From: Ferruginivarius sediminum
GTDB taxonomy: Bacteria; Pseudomonadota; Alphaproteobacteria; Kiloniellales; Rhodovibrionaceae
Length of the DNA stretch: 60,306 nt
Reading direction: 5' to 3'
Assembly: GCF_003344765.1 (NCBI RefSeq)
Contig: NZ_QPMH01000022.1
Coordinates: forward strand, 1 to 60,306
Position numbers and translations under genes: made by a program. The notes beneath the pieces are model-generated. The model was not told the DNA's origin, made no database searches, and was given only the letters and a program-made list of their open reading frames with translations. Positions 53,647 through 60,306 of the stretch are shown here, in pieces. Each line of letters starts with the position of its first letter. Positions within the stretch are counted from its first letter, which is position 1.

Positions 53647-54644
53647 ACGAGATCGTGCTTGAAGCCGCCAGCCTGGAGAAGTCGTTCGGCGGCCGGGGCC
53701 TGCTGCCCTGGGGCAAGGGCAAGCGCAGCCTGCAGGCGGTGCGCGGTGTGGACCTGCAGGTGCGCAAGGGCGAGACGCTTGGCATCGTCGGCGAGTCCGG
53801 TTGCGGCAAGTCCACGCTGGCCCGCATGCTGGTCGGCCTGTCGGAGCCGACCGGCGGGCGGGTTGCGCTATCGGGCCGGGACGTCGCCGAGATGCGCCGC
53901 AATGCCCGCAGCGAACTGCGGCGCAAGGTGCAGTTCGTGTTCCAGGATCCGCTGTCCTCGCTGAACCCGCGCAAGACGGTGCGGCAGATCCTGGAAGCGC
54001 CCCTGGACAATCTTCTTCGAATGCCGCGCGACCGGCGCCGGGAACGCGTGGCGGAGCTGATGCAGCTCGTCAACCTGCGCCCCGAATTCGTCGACCGCCA
54101 CCCACACGAGTTCTCCGGCGGGCAAAGCCAGCGCATCGGGATCGCCCGCGCGCTTGCTGCCGAGCCGAAGGTGATGGTGCTGGACGAGCCTGTCTCCGCC
54201 CTCGACGTCTCCGTGCAGGCGCAGATCCTGAACCTGCTGGGCGATTTGAAACAGCGCCTGGGGCTGACATACGTCTTCATCAGCCACGACCTCGCCGTGG
54301 TGGAACACCTGTGCGACACCGTCGCGGTGATGTACCTCGGCAACGTCGTTGAACATGCCCCCGCGGAAGAGATCTTCCGCTCGCCACGCCACCCCTATAC
54401 GCACGCGCTGTTGCAGAGCGTGCCGACATTGGGGCGGCGCAGCGACCCGGACGCACTCTCTGAGGGCGAGTTGCCCAATCCCGCCGCGCCGCCGCCGGGC
54501 TGCGCCTTCGCGCCACGGTGCCCACGCGCCCGCGACGACTGCCGACAGGCGCGGCCGCCGTTGGAGCGGATGGCTGACGGCCACCTTGCCGCCTGCTATT
54601 ACCCGCTTGCCAGGGAAGCCGGGAAGGACGCCAGCCAGGCATGA
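53643..54644 (+). CDS. Peptide-type ABC transporter ATP-binding protein (DppF-like)
   Basis: A 333-residue ATPase: Walker A GESGCGKST, LSEPTGGRV, QFVFQDPLSSLNPRKTV Q-loop, signature FSGGQSQRIGIARAL, Walker B VMVLDEPVSALD and H-loop FISHDLAVVEHL. A C-terminal oligopeptide-transporter domain (GCAFAPRCPRARDDC) follows. It overlaps the DppCD fusion and the regulator by 4 nt at each end. It supplies the second ATPase of the importer. Confidence 0.92.
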   Translation: MNEIVLEAASLEKSFGGRGLLPWGKGKRSLQAVRGVDLQVRKGETLGIVGESGCGKSTLARMLVGLSEPTGGRVALSGRDVAEMRRNARSELRRKVQFVFQDPLSSLNPRKTVRQILEAPLDNLLRMPRDRRRERVAELMQLVNLRPEFVDRHPHEFSGGQSQRIGIARALAAEPKVMVLDEPVSALDVSVQAQILNLLGDLKQRLGLTYVFISHDLAVVEHLCDTVAVMYLGNVVEHAPAEEIFRSPRHPYTHALLQSVPTLGRRSDPDALSEGELPNPAAPPPGCAFAPRCPRARDDCRQARPPLERMADGHLAACYYPLAREAGKDASQA

Positions 54645-55411
54645 ACGGGGCCACCAACAAGGGTCGTAGCCGCAAGCGCTCGGACATCGTCGTCGACGAG
54701 ATCAAGCGCTGGATCATGAACGACGAAATCGCACCGGGTCGCCGCCTGCCCCAGGAGCGCGACCTGATGGCCCGCTTCAACGTCAGCAAGGGCACGATCC
54801 GCGAAGCCCTGAAATCGCTCGAAGTGCAAGGGCTCGTCCGTATCCGCACGGGACCCAGCGGCGGGGCGTCGGTGACGGTCGTCAGCTACGCCAGGGCGAT
54901 GGAACTGCTGAGCAACTATTTCTATACGCAGTCCATCACCATCGCCGACATTTACGCCGTGCGGAAACTGGTCGAGCCCGAAGTGGCGGAGATGGTCGCC
55001 GGGCGCCTGTCGGATTCGCAGATCCTTGCGCTTGAGCACACAATCGATATCTGCGCGGGTGAGCCCGCCGGCGGCGCGGACGGACGGGCGCAGCGCATCG
55101 CGGAACTGGACTTCCATGACGTCCTGGCCGACGCCTGCCCCAACCCCCTCCTGAGCTTCTTCTGCCGCTTCGCCAACAGCCTTCTGAAGAACCTGGCTGT
55201 CTGCGAGGAAATCTATGACCGGCCGCAGAACGACCTCACCCGCGAAGGCCATGCCTACCACGCGGCTTTGCTGACGGCGCTGCGCGAGGGCAATGGCGCA
55301 ACCGCCCGTCGCTTGATGCGCGATCATATCGCCGCGGCAGAGCAAATCATGCTGGACTCCGAGGCCAAACTGGAACGGCGTTTCGTGCTGCCCGGCGACG
55401 ATGCCCGCTGA
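54641..55411 (+). CDS. GntR-family regulator, FCD (FadR) subgroup
   Basis: A 256-residue regulator. The N-terminal winged helix (about 15-85) has GRRLPQERDLMARFNVSKGTIREALKSLEVQGLVRIRTGPSGGASV. The all-helical FCD domain (about 105-235) shows metal/ligand residues in ELDFHDVLADAC, EGHAYHAALL and MRDHIAAAE. ATG 54641 overlaps the DppF stop by 4 nt, so it is co-translated with the importer it likely regulates. Its ligand is probably an imported carboxylate or amino-acid derivative. Confidence 0.9.
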   Translation: MNGATNKGRSRKRSDIVVDEIKRWIMNDEIAPGRRLPQERDLMARFNVSKGTIREALKSLEVQGLVRIRTGPSGGASVTVVSYARAMELLSNYFYTQSITIADIYAVRKLVEPEVAEMVAGRLSDSQILALEHTIDICAGEPAGGADGRAQRIAELDFHDVLADACPNPLLSFFCRFANSLLKNLAVCEEIYDRPQNDLTREGHAYHAALLTALREGNGATARRLMRDHIAAAEQIMLDSEAKLERRFVLPGDDAR

Positions 55412-55710
55412 ATGGACGTTCGGCACAATTTTCGATAGCGCGCTGACAGGTTGCGAGCCTTCCCGTTGGCATCGACGCCTTCCCCATATTTGAAAATAAA
55501 AGTTCCGCGTGGTGCCGTGACACCATATTGCGGACCACCCAAACCATTTTTAATACTTAAGTGGTAGACAATCATTTAACCGCTTTTCAACAAAAAAAGA
55601 ATTAGCGTTTACGAGATACAATAAACTTGCACTCGAAACACTTGCGTTCATTGAATGAAGTGTAGCGGAAATTCCTCTGTTGACTGGTGACCGGCAAGGA
55701 CAAACGCACA
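55412..55710. other. AT-rich intergenic region before the c-di-GMP island
   Basis: About 300 nt, clearly AT-richer than the window average, with no supported ORF. It contains A-runs, the inverted repeat at 55647-55659, and a purine-rich AAGGA at 55696-55700 before ATG 55711. It probably holds the promoter of the EAL-protein gene. An in-frame GTG at 55687 would extend that protein by 8 residues. Confidence 0.4.
55647..55659. promoter_or_regulatory. Inverted repeat TTCATT-G-AATGAA
   Basis: Perfect 6-bp arms with a single central base, 52 nt before the EAL-protein start. Weak outer ACAC/GTGT complementarity (55637-55640, 55660-55663) extends it. A possible operator; no assigned regulator. Confidence 0.3.
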
Positions 55711-57402
55711 ATGCAACCGATGGAACGAGATAGCAGCGGAACCCCGTTCAATGCGGCGGGCGACAAGCCGAACGCGCCCCCCATTTCGGTATCGACCGAG
55801 TCACCGTTCAGTTGGGCCGACCTGCTGCTCGTCGCCAACGCCTCGGGCCGGATCACGGCCGCGCACGGGAACTGGCGCGGCTTTACGGGTCACGGCACGG
55901 AGGATCTTGCCGGCCTATGGCTGCGCGACGTCATGGATGGCACGGCGGTGGAGGAACTGCTGACGACGCCGCGCAACGGCGTGCGCCGCGCACCCGTCTG
56001 CGTTCGCCTGATTGCCGAGAACGGAAACCAGCTCGAGGCGCGCGCCGCGGCGGTCGCTGTCGCGCCGCTGGACGGAACCTGCATCGGTATCCGCATGACG
56101 CCGACGCAGTCGAGCCAGGAGCCCCGGGAGATGTCGTCCGGCGCTTCCTCCCGTGCCGGTCTCGCACGCTCCGCCGCGCGCGGCATTGCGACTGGGACGA
56201 GTGCGCTAAGCATCCTCGGCTTCAGCGCACCGAGCGAGTTTGCCGCGGGCGCGGTCAGCGATTGGACATGGCAAACCTGTCTGCAGGCGCTCGACGGCCG
56301 TATCCGCGGTCAGTTCGCCGGCTGCGGCAGCGTTACCCGCCTGAACGACAACCTATATGCCATAGAGCATGACCCGCACTGCGACGTCACCGCCATGTGC
56401 GACGAGATCGAAGGCGTGGGCAAGCATTATGATGATTCCGCCCCGTCGTGGAACGCGGTTTGCGCGGGGGTGAACGACTGCGTTCCCCCCGGCACGGAAC
56501 AGGACGAGCTGACGAAGGCGCTGATCTGCTCGCTTGCCCGTCTCGGCGAGGTCTCGTCGTTCTCGACCACCGACTTTCAGGGCAACATCGCACGGCTACT
56601 GCAGGAATCCATTGCCGACGTTCGCGGCTTCGAGCAGATGCTGGACGGCAAGGGCTTCGGCGTCGTCTACCATCCGGTATTGAATGCGCGCAGCGGCCTT
56701 CCGCTTTATGTTGAGGCGCTGTGCCGCTTCCATGCCGACAGCGGCGCCTCGCCCTTCCGCCGGTTGGCATTCGCCGAGCAGACCGGACTCGTTCACCTGT
56801 TCGACGCCGCGATGGTGCGGCACATCCTCAGCCGCATGGCCGAGGCCGGCGGCAGCGCGGCGGCGTCCAGCATCGCCATCAACATCTCTGCCGCGTCGCT
56901 TGAGAACACATCCTTTGCCGGTCTGCTGCACGAGGTCCTGCAGGCCTCCTCCGTCCCGCCCGAGCGTGTCGTATTCGAGATCACACAAGCCGAGCGTATC
57001 GCCGACATCGATAAGGCAAGCGCGTTCGTCCACGACCTGCGCCACCGGGGCCATCGCGTTTGCCTGGATGACCTGAGCGCGGGATCCGTCAGCTTCGAAT
57101 ACCTCAGCCGAATTGACGTCGACTACGTCAAGCTGGACGGCGGTGCCGTGTCGCGCGCCCGCAATGCGGCCAAGGGCCGGGCATTCCTGTCGGCCCTGAC
57201 GGATCTGTGCCGGCGGATCGGGACGCAAACCATTGCGGAGATGATCGACGAGCGGGAAACCCTCGAATTCGTCCGCGAGTGCGGTGTCAGTTATGTCCAG
57301 GGCTTCCTGTTCGGTAAGCCCACCGAGCACCTCCAACAGGCCGCGTCCATGCCGGCGACAGGGTACTTCGCGACGCGCGGACAGGATCAGCCACTTCCCT
57401 AG
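55711..57402 (+). CDS. PAS-degenerate GGDEF-EAL protein
   Basis: A 563-residue signalling protein. A PAS-like domain (about 30-130) starts with LLLVANASGRITAAHGNWRGFTG. Residues about 185-305 look like a GGDEF fold in which GGDEF is replaced by LNDNLY. The EAL domain (about 310-545) keeps Glu335 (EAL), Asn391, Glu423, Asp453-Asp454, Lys474, Glu510 and Gln530. The ITE motif reads ITQ (Gln426) and loop 6 DDFGTG reads DDLSAG. Phosphodiesterase activity is therefore uncertain; it may be a c-di-GMP receptor. The next gene, a PilZ-MipZ fusion, starts 16 nt later, so the two are likely co-transcribed. Confidence 0.85.
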   Translation: MQPMERDSSGTPFNAAGDKPNAPPISVSTESPFSWADLLLVANASGRITAAHGNWRGFTGHGTEDLAGLWLRDVMDGTAVEELLTTPRNGVRRAPVCVRLIAENGNQLEARAAAVAVAPLDGTCIGIRMTPTQSSQEPREMSSGASSRAGLARSAARGIATGTSALSILGFSAPSEFAAGAVSDWTWQTCLQALDGRIRGQFAGCGSVTRLNDNLYAIEHDPHCDVTAMCDEIEGVGKHYDDSAPSWNAVCAGVNDCVPPGTEQDELTKALICSLARLGEVSSFSTTDFQGNIARLLQESIADVRGFEQMLDGKGFGVVYHPVLNARSGLPLYVEALCRFHADSGASPFRRLAFAEQTGLVHLFDAAMVRHILSRMAEAGGSAAASSIAINISAASLENTSFAGLLHEVLQASSVPPERVVFEITQAERIADIDKASAFVHDLRHRGHRVCLDDLSAGSVSFEYLSRIDVDYVKLDGGAVSRARNAAKGRAFLSALTDLCRRIGTQTIAEMIDERETLEFVRECGVSYVQGFLFGKPTEHLQQAASMPATGYFATRGQDQPLP

Positions 57403-57418
57403 CGGAACGGAGCGGAGG

Positions 57419-59131
57419 ATGCGCGTCATCACGGTCACGGCCGCCGAAGCCGACACCGAAACCGGTCCCATAGCCGACCTGCTCGCCGATGCCGCTAGGC
57501 GTATGGAGCCGCCACTGAGCTGCACACGGCTTGAAGCGCCGCACGACGGCGGGACCGATACGCTGATCGAAACGATCCGGCGGCAGGACGCCGACCTCTG
57601 CGTCGTGGACGCAAGATCGGAGGCGTTTGCCGGCCAAGCCGCCCTTGCAGGCGCCTCGGACTTTGCCATCGTCGCGATCGACGGCGCTCGCACTGGCGCA
57701 CTCGATATTGGCGGTGCGCTGGATGCCTGTGCTTCGACGGGCACGGAATTCGCCTTCGTCATCTGCAACACGCCGGTAGAAGATATCGACACCGATCTTG
57801 TGCTCGGACTGGTTCAGCATGGGACCGTTGCCCCCGGCAGTCTCCGCGCCACGACGGCAACGCCGGAAGCACGGCAGGACGCACTTGAACTGCTGCGATA
57901 TCTCGATGACCGTGTGCAGCCGCTGGAGCGGTATCTGGGCGACCCGCAAGTTGCCCGGGAGCCGGAACCGGCGGAGCGCCGCGCCTTCCGCCGCTGGTCC
58001 ATCGAATGGCCGATACGCGTAGCGACCTCCGACGGTTACCAAGCCGTCAGCCTGACTGATATTTCCGGCAGCGGTATCGGTTTCAGCACGAACCTGCGCT
58101 TCAAGACCGGGGAGGCGGTGGACATCGAAATCGCCGGGCTCGGCACCTTCAAGAGCCAGATCGTCTGGCAAGGCGGTCAGCAGGTCGGGGCCCGTTTTCA
58201 CCTTTCATCGGAAAACGCCGAGGCGCTGGCGGCGGAGATCCAAAAGACGGTCGACGAGCGTCGGCGCCAGTGGTTCGACGCACGCCGGCGCAGGGCCGGG
58301 ACTGTCGCCTCGACCGGGACCGGGCAACAGAACAAGCCGCCTCCCGGTCCTGCAATATACCAAGGCAATCGCGCGCCAGTCGTCGTCGTGATCAACTCAA
58401 AGGGCGGCACCGGCAAATCCACGATCGCCGTTCACCTTGCCGTCGCCCTGCTGGCGGATGGCCACAAGGTGGCGACGATGGACCTCGACCGGGAACAAGG
58501 CACGTTTACCGACTTCATCCGCGCGCGAAAGAGCCGCGCAAATGCCGACGCTTTGACAACTCCCACCGCGCATTTCGGCGGCGCGGAAAGCCCTGCCGGC
58601 AACTTCGAGGCGTTCCTGGACGATCAGGCCGACGCCGGCTGCTACGTGGTCATCGACACCCCCGGACAGCGCTTCGATGAAATCGGCTGTGTGCTGCGGC
58701 GGGCGGATCACATCGTCATTCCGATCAACGACAGCTTCCTCGACCTCGCCGTGCTCGATTCGCCGGACTCTGGCACGAGCGCGAAGCCGCTTCTGCCCGC
58801 ACTGTTAAGGGAAAACGCGCAAACGTCGCGAACGATCTGGATCGTCCGCAACCGGCTGAGCCCGCTTTACTCCCGCAACAAGGCCCGGATCGCCGACGCG
58901 GTCGCGCAATTGTCGGAAAGCTATGGGATCCGAATTGGCGACGGGATGAGCGAGCGCGTCATCTACCGGGAACTGTACAACGACGGCTTGACAGTCTTCG
59001 ATATCGGCCAAACCGGGAAGACGAAGTTGACGATGTCGCATCTATCGGCACGACAGGAGATTCGCTCGCTGGCGCGGATGATGCGCAAAACCGGCGCACA
59101 ATCTCGCGCGCCGGAGAAACGCATCGCTTAA
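57419..59131 (+). CDS. Pseudo-ParA-PilZ-MipZ fusion ATPase
   Basis: A 570-residue protein with three parts. Residues 1-150 resemble a ParA/MinD fold without Walker A (DADLCVVDARSEAF, then SDFAIVAIDGARTGALDIGG). Residues 186-265 are a PilZ domain with the RxxxR c-di-GMP motif (187-192) and DISGSG (Asp214-x-Ser216-x2-Gly219). Residues 318-560 are a MipZ-type ATPase: deviant Walker A KGGTGKST (328-335), Asp413 in IDTPG, PINDSFLDLAVL, RNRLSPLYSRNKARI and MSERVIYRELYNDGLT. MipZ proteins place the division plane from ParB gradients. Here c-di-GMP probably modulates a positioning ATPase (inference). GGAG 6 nt before ATG 57419. Confidence 0.85.
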   Translation: MRVITVTAAEADTETGPIADLLADAARRMEPPLSCTRLEAPHDGGTDTLIETIRRQDADLCVVDARSEAFAGQAALAGASDFAIVAIDGARTGALDIGGALDACASTGTEFAFVICNTPVEDIDTDLVLGLVQHGTVAPGSLRATTATPEARQDALELLRYLDDRVQPLERYLGDPQVAREPEPAERRAFRRWSIEWPIRVATSDGYQAVSLTDISGSGIGFSTNLRFKTGEAVDIEIAGLGTFKSQIVWQGGQQVGARFHLSSENAEALAAEIQKTVDERRRQWFDARRRRAGTVASTGTGQQNKPPPGPAIYQGNRAPVVVVINSKGGTGKSTIAVHLAVALLADGHKVATMDLDREQGTFTDFIRARKSRANADALTTPTAHFGGAESPAGNFEAFLDDQADAGCYVVIDTPGQRFDEIGCVLRRADHIVIPINDSFLDLAVLDSPDSGTSAKPLLPALLRENAQTSRTIWIVRNRLSPLYSRNKARIADAVAQLSESYGIRIGDGMSERVIYRELYNDGLTVFDIGQTGKTKLTMSHLSARQEIRSLARMMRKTGAQSRAPEKRIA

Positions 59132-59176
59132 GGGCCTGGCAGCTACGGCTGGCCCGGCAAGCTTCGGGAACGGCCT

Positions 59177-59587
59177 CTACGCCATATCCTTCGCGGCGTC
59201 GACCCATCGCTTGACCCGCGCCTCTGTAACCGTCGGCTGGTAGGTCTTCAGCTTTTCGGTAAGTTCCGCCACATCCGAGCCTGCCAGCCCTGCAATCGTC
59301 GTAATGCCAAGCTCTTGAAGCGTCTTCTGTGTCGCGGGCCCAATTCCCTTGATGACCGTCAGGTCTTCGGCGGCGGTTTCCGGAGTCGGGGCGGATTCGC
59401 GGACAGGTTCAGCGGCCGCGGGCTTCGGCGGCATCTCCTCTGAAGCTGGTTGTGGCTCGGCAGTTTCGCGTTGTTGCCTATTTTCCTGCGGCGCCTGCGT
59501 GGCGCTCTCGCTGTGCTGCTTTTCCTGAGGCTGCGGCAGCCACCAGAAGGCGAGGTTCACCCAACGTCTGAGAAACTCCGTCCACAT
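59177..59587 (-). CDS. Helix-hairpin-helix domain protein
   Basis: A 136-residue protein. A short aromatic N-terminal segment (FLRRWVNLAFWWLP) is followed by a low-complexity Gln/Glu/Pro/Ala-rich linker (about 20-80). The C-terminal HhH-like domain reads DLTVIKGIGPATQKTLQELGITTIAGLA. Such DUF4332/HhH domains bind DNA non-specifically or mediate protein contacts. GAGG precedes ATG 59587; a longer upstream frame to 59791 overlaps the PilZ gene and is not used. Convergent with the PilZ-MipZ gene, co-directional with the PilZ gene. Confidence 0.72.
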   Translation of the reverse strand: MWTEFLRRWVNLAFWWLPQPQEKQHSESATQAPQENRQQRETAEPQPASEEMPPKPAAAEPVRESAPTPETAAEDLTVIKGIGPATQKTLQELGITTIAGLAGSDVAELTEKLKTYQPTVTEARVKRWVDAAKDMA

Positions 59588-59720
59588 TTTTGCCTCGCTG
59601 CGATTTTTCCAATTGGACCATGAATGAATGACCCAGGCACCGGCGTCCCGCGCCCTGGCACCGACGACCGGGCATGGCGGATACGGCCTTGCGATAAGCG
59701 AGCATCGGGTGGATAGAGTA

Positions 59721-60005
59721 TCAGTCCACGAACCGTACGCCAAAGATCCCGGCTTTTTGCCAGACCACCTCACACGGGCGCATTGGCCCATGCGTTACCT
59801 TCAGGTCGAATTCATCCGGACAAAGCAGCGGATCGGATGGACGGACTCGCGCGCCCTTCTCCGACATGTCGAGCACCGCGCAGTCCACGACGCAATGGCC
59901 ATCCTGAAAGATAATCTTCCCCTGCTTCAGGGTGCGCCGGCGCGACGCATTGCGACGTTCCAACGGCTGCATTTCGGGGTCGCCGTGAAGCGCTGTCGTT
60001 GCCAT
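59721..60005 (-). CDS. Single-domain PilZ protein
   Basis: A 94-residue PilZ protein. RRNASRRRTLKQGKIIF supplies the RxxxR motif and CAVLDMSEKGARV the DxSxxG motif, the two c-di-GMP-contacting elements. The protein consists of little else. ATG 60005 is chosen; a longer frame to 60077 is possible but starts in AT-rich DNA. It lies downstream of the PilZ-MipZ gene on the opposite strand, adding another c-di-GMP receptor to the island. Confidence 0.8.
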   Translation of the reverse strand: MATTALHGDPEMQPLERRNASRRRTLKQGKIIFQDGHCVVDCAVLDMSEKGARVRPSDPLLCPDEFDLKVTHGPMRPCEVVWQKAGIFGVRFVD

Positions 60006-60195
60006 GGCCCTGCTTTTCCCGCCTGCCCGTCGTACATGAGGTCTTGGTGAATATATCTTTAATGCGACATAACTCAAATATATTCCAACTTCAATTTCCT
60101 ACCTAGCCGAATTATCCAAATAATTGGTAAACGTTGTTCGTTAATTTCCTCTCGAATTTGGCGCCTTATCAACTGCCTTTCGAGCGTAACACTAG
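60006..60195. other. AT-rich intergenic region before the insertion sequence
   Basis: About 190 nt, AT-rich, no supported ORF. It includes the upstream region of the PilZ gene. CTAG at 60192-60195 directly abuts the IS end and could be a target-site sequence; the other IS end is outside the window. Confidence 0.4.
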
Positions 60196-60306
60196 CAGGA
60201 CGCTGAAAAAGTAGCTGACGCCGGCGGTTTGGCGTGATTCCCTCCGGCATGGACGAACGCGGGAGGGACGGATGCGCGGGGACGACGGCCGGTCGGGCAG
60301 CCTGTT
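60196..60306 (+). mobile_element. Insertion sequence, left end (IS5/IS1182-type), truncated by window
   Basis: CAGGACGCTGAAAAA at 60196-60210 looks like the terminal inverted repeat of IS elements whose transposases start MRGDD. The transposase frame opens at 60272. Only the left end is in the window, so the matching right repeat and the target duplication cannot be checked. Confidence 0.6.
60272..60306 (+). CDS. IS5/IS1182-type transposase, N-terminal fragment
   Basis: The frame ATG CGC GGG GAC GAC reads MRGDDGRSGSLF, the conserved opening of a common DDE transposase group whose proteins continue with FSY. GGGAGGGACGG precedes the ATG. Truncated by the window edge after 12 codons, so the DDE motif is not visible. 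Confidence 0.6.
   Translation, partial: MRGDDGRSGSL

Noticed and set aside
1..60306. tRNA, rRNA or CRISPR arrays
   Set aside because: Read for cloverleaf-like T-loop motifs, rRNA segments and regularly spaced repeats; none seen.

Overview
The window looks like the chromosome of a GC-rich alphaproteobacterium, most probably a Rhodospirillales-type marine or soil heterotroph. The indicators are three complete TRAP transporters, a MipZ-type ATPase, an alphaproteobacterial ParC, MotB, malonate utilisation through MatA/MatB and very compact operons with many ATGA/GTGA stop-start overlaps. The assignment is inference from gene content; there is no rRNA or tRNA in the window to test it. The window ends inside the left end of an insertion sequence.

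Layout. 1-277: truncated metY-like gene. 542-1874: isobutyryl-CoA dehydrogenase-like gene and a tiny membrane ORF. 1892-5776 (-): a tightly overlapped operon of a PLP ornithine decarboxylase-family enzyme, an alpha/beta hydrolase, a formate/nitrite-family channel and a YheT-like hydrolase. 5925-13640: malonate locus, with TRAP dctPQM and malonyl-CoA decarboxylase on the minus strand, diverging from malonyl-CoA synthetase and an aldehyde dehydrogenase. 13717-17018: orphan solute-binding protein and a penicillin-acylase-family Ntn hydrolase. 17065-20999: threonine ammonia-lyase, cystathionine beta-synthase and cystathionine gamma-lyase, a reverse transsulfuration set converging on 2-oxobutyrate. 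21089-26004: MotB, RDD protein, ATP-grasp/alpha-E pair and an N-degron leucyltransferase. 26176-30601: TakP-like TRAP system and a FolD with altered active-site residues. 30722-32965: parC.

33115-41183: a small secreted protein, then a sugar-acid catabolic locus. RpiR regulator, TRAP dctPQM, 2-keto-3-deoxy-sugar-acid kinase and KDPG-type aldolase run on the minus strand, diverging from an IlvD/Edd-family dehydratase. A HexR-like operator lies in the divergent promoter. 41180-46779 (-): a two-gene signalling unit, a CHASE2 class III nucleotide cyclase overlapping a FecR-TPR-outer-membrane-barrel fusion. 46982-55411: M20 amidohydrolase, DUF1028 protein, a peptide-type ABC importer with permease and ATPase fused, and an FCD-type GntR regulator.

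55711-60005: a c-di-GMP-flavoured island. It has a PAS/degenerate GGDEF/EAL protein, a protein that joins a ParA-like domain without Walker A, a PilZ domain and a MipZ-type ATPase in one chain, a helix-hairpin-helix protein and a stand-alone PilZ protein. The cyclase/FecR-barrel pair and the PilZ-MipZ fusion are the two best candidates for undescribed systems.
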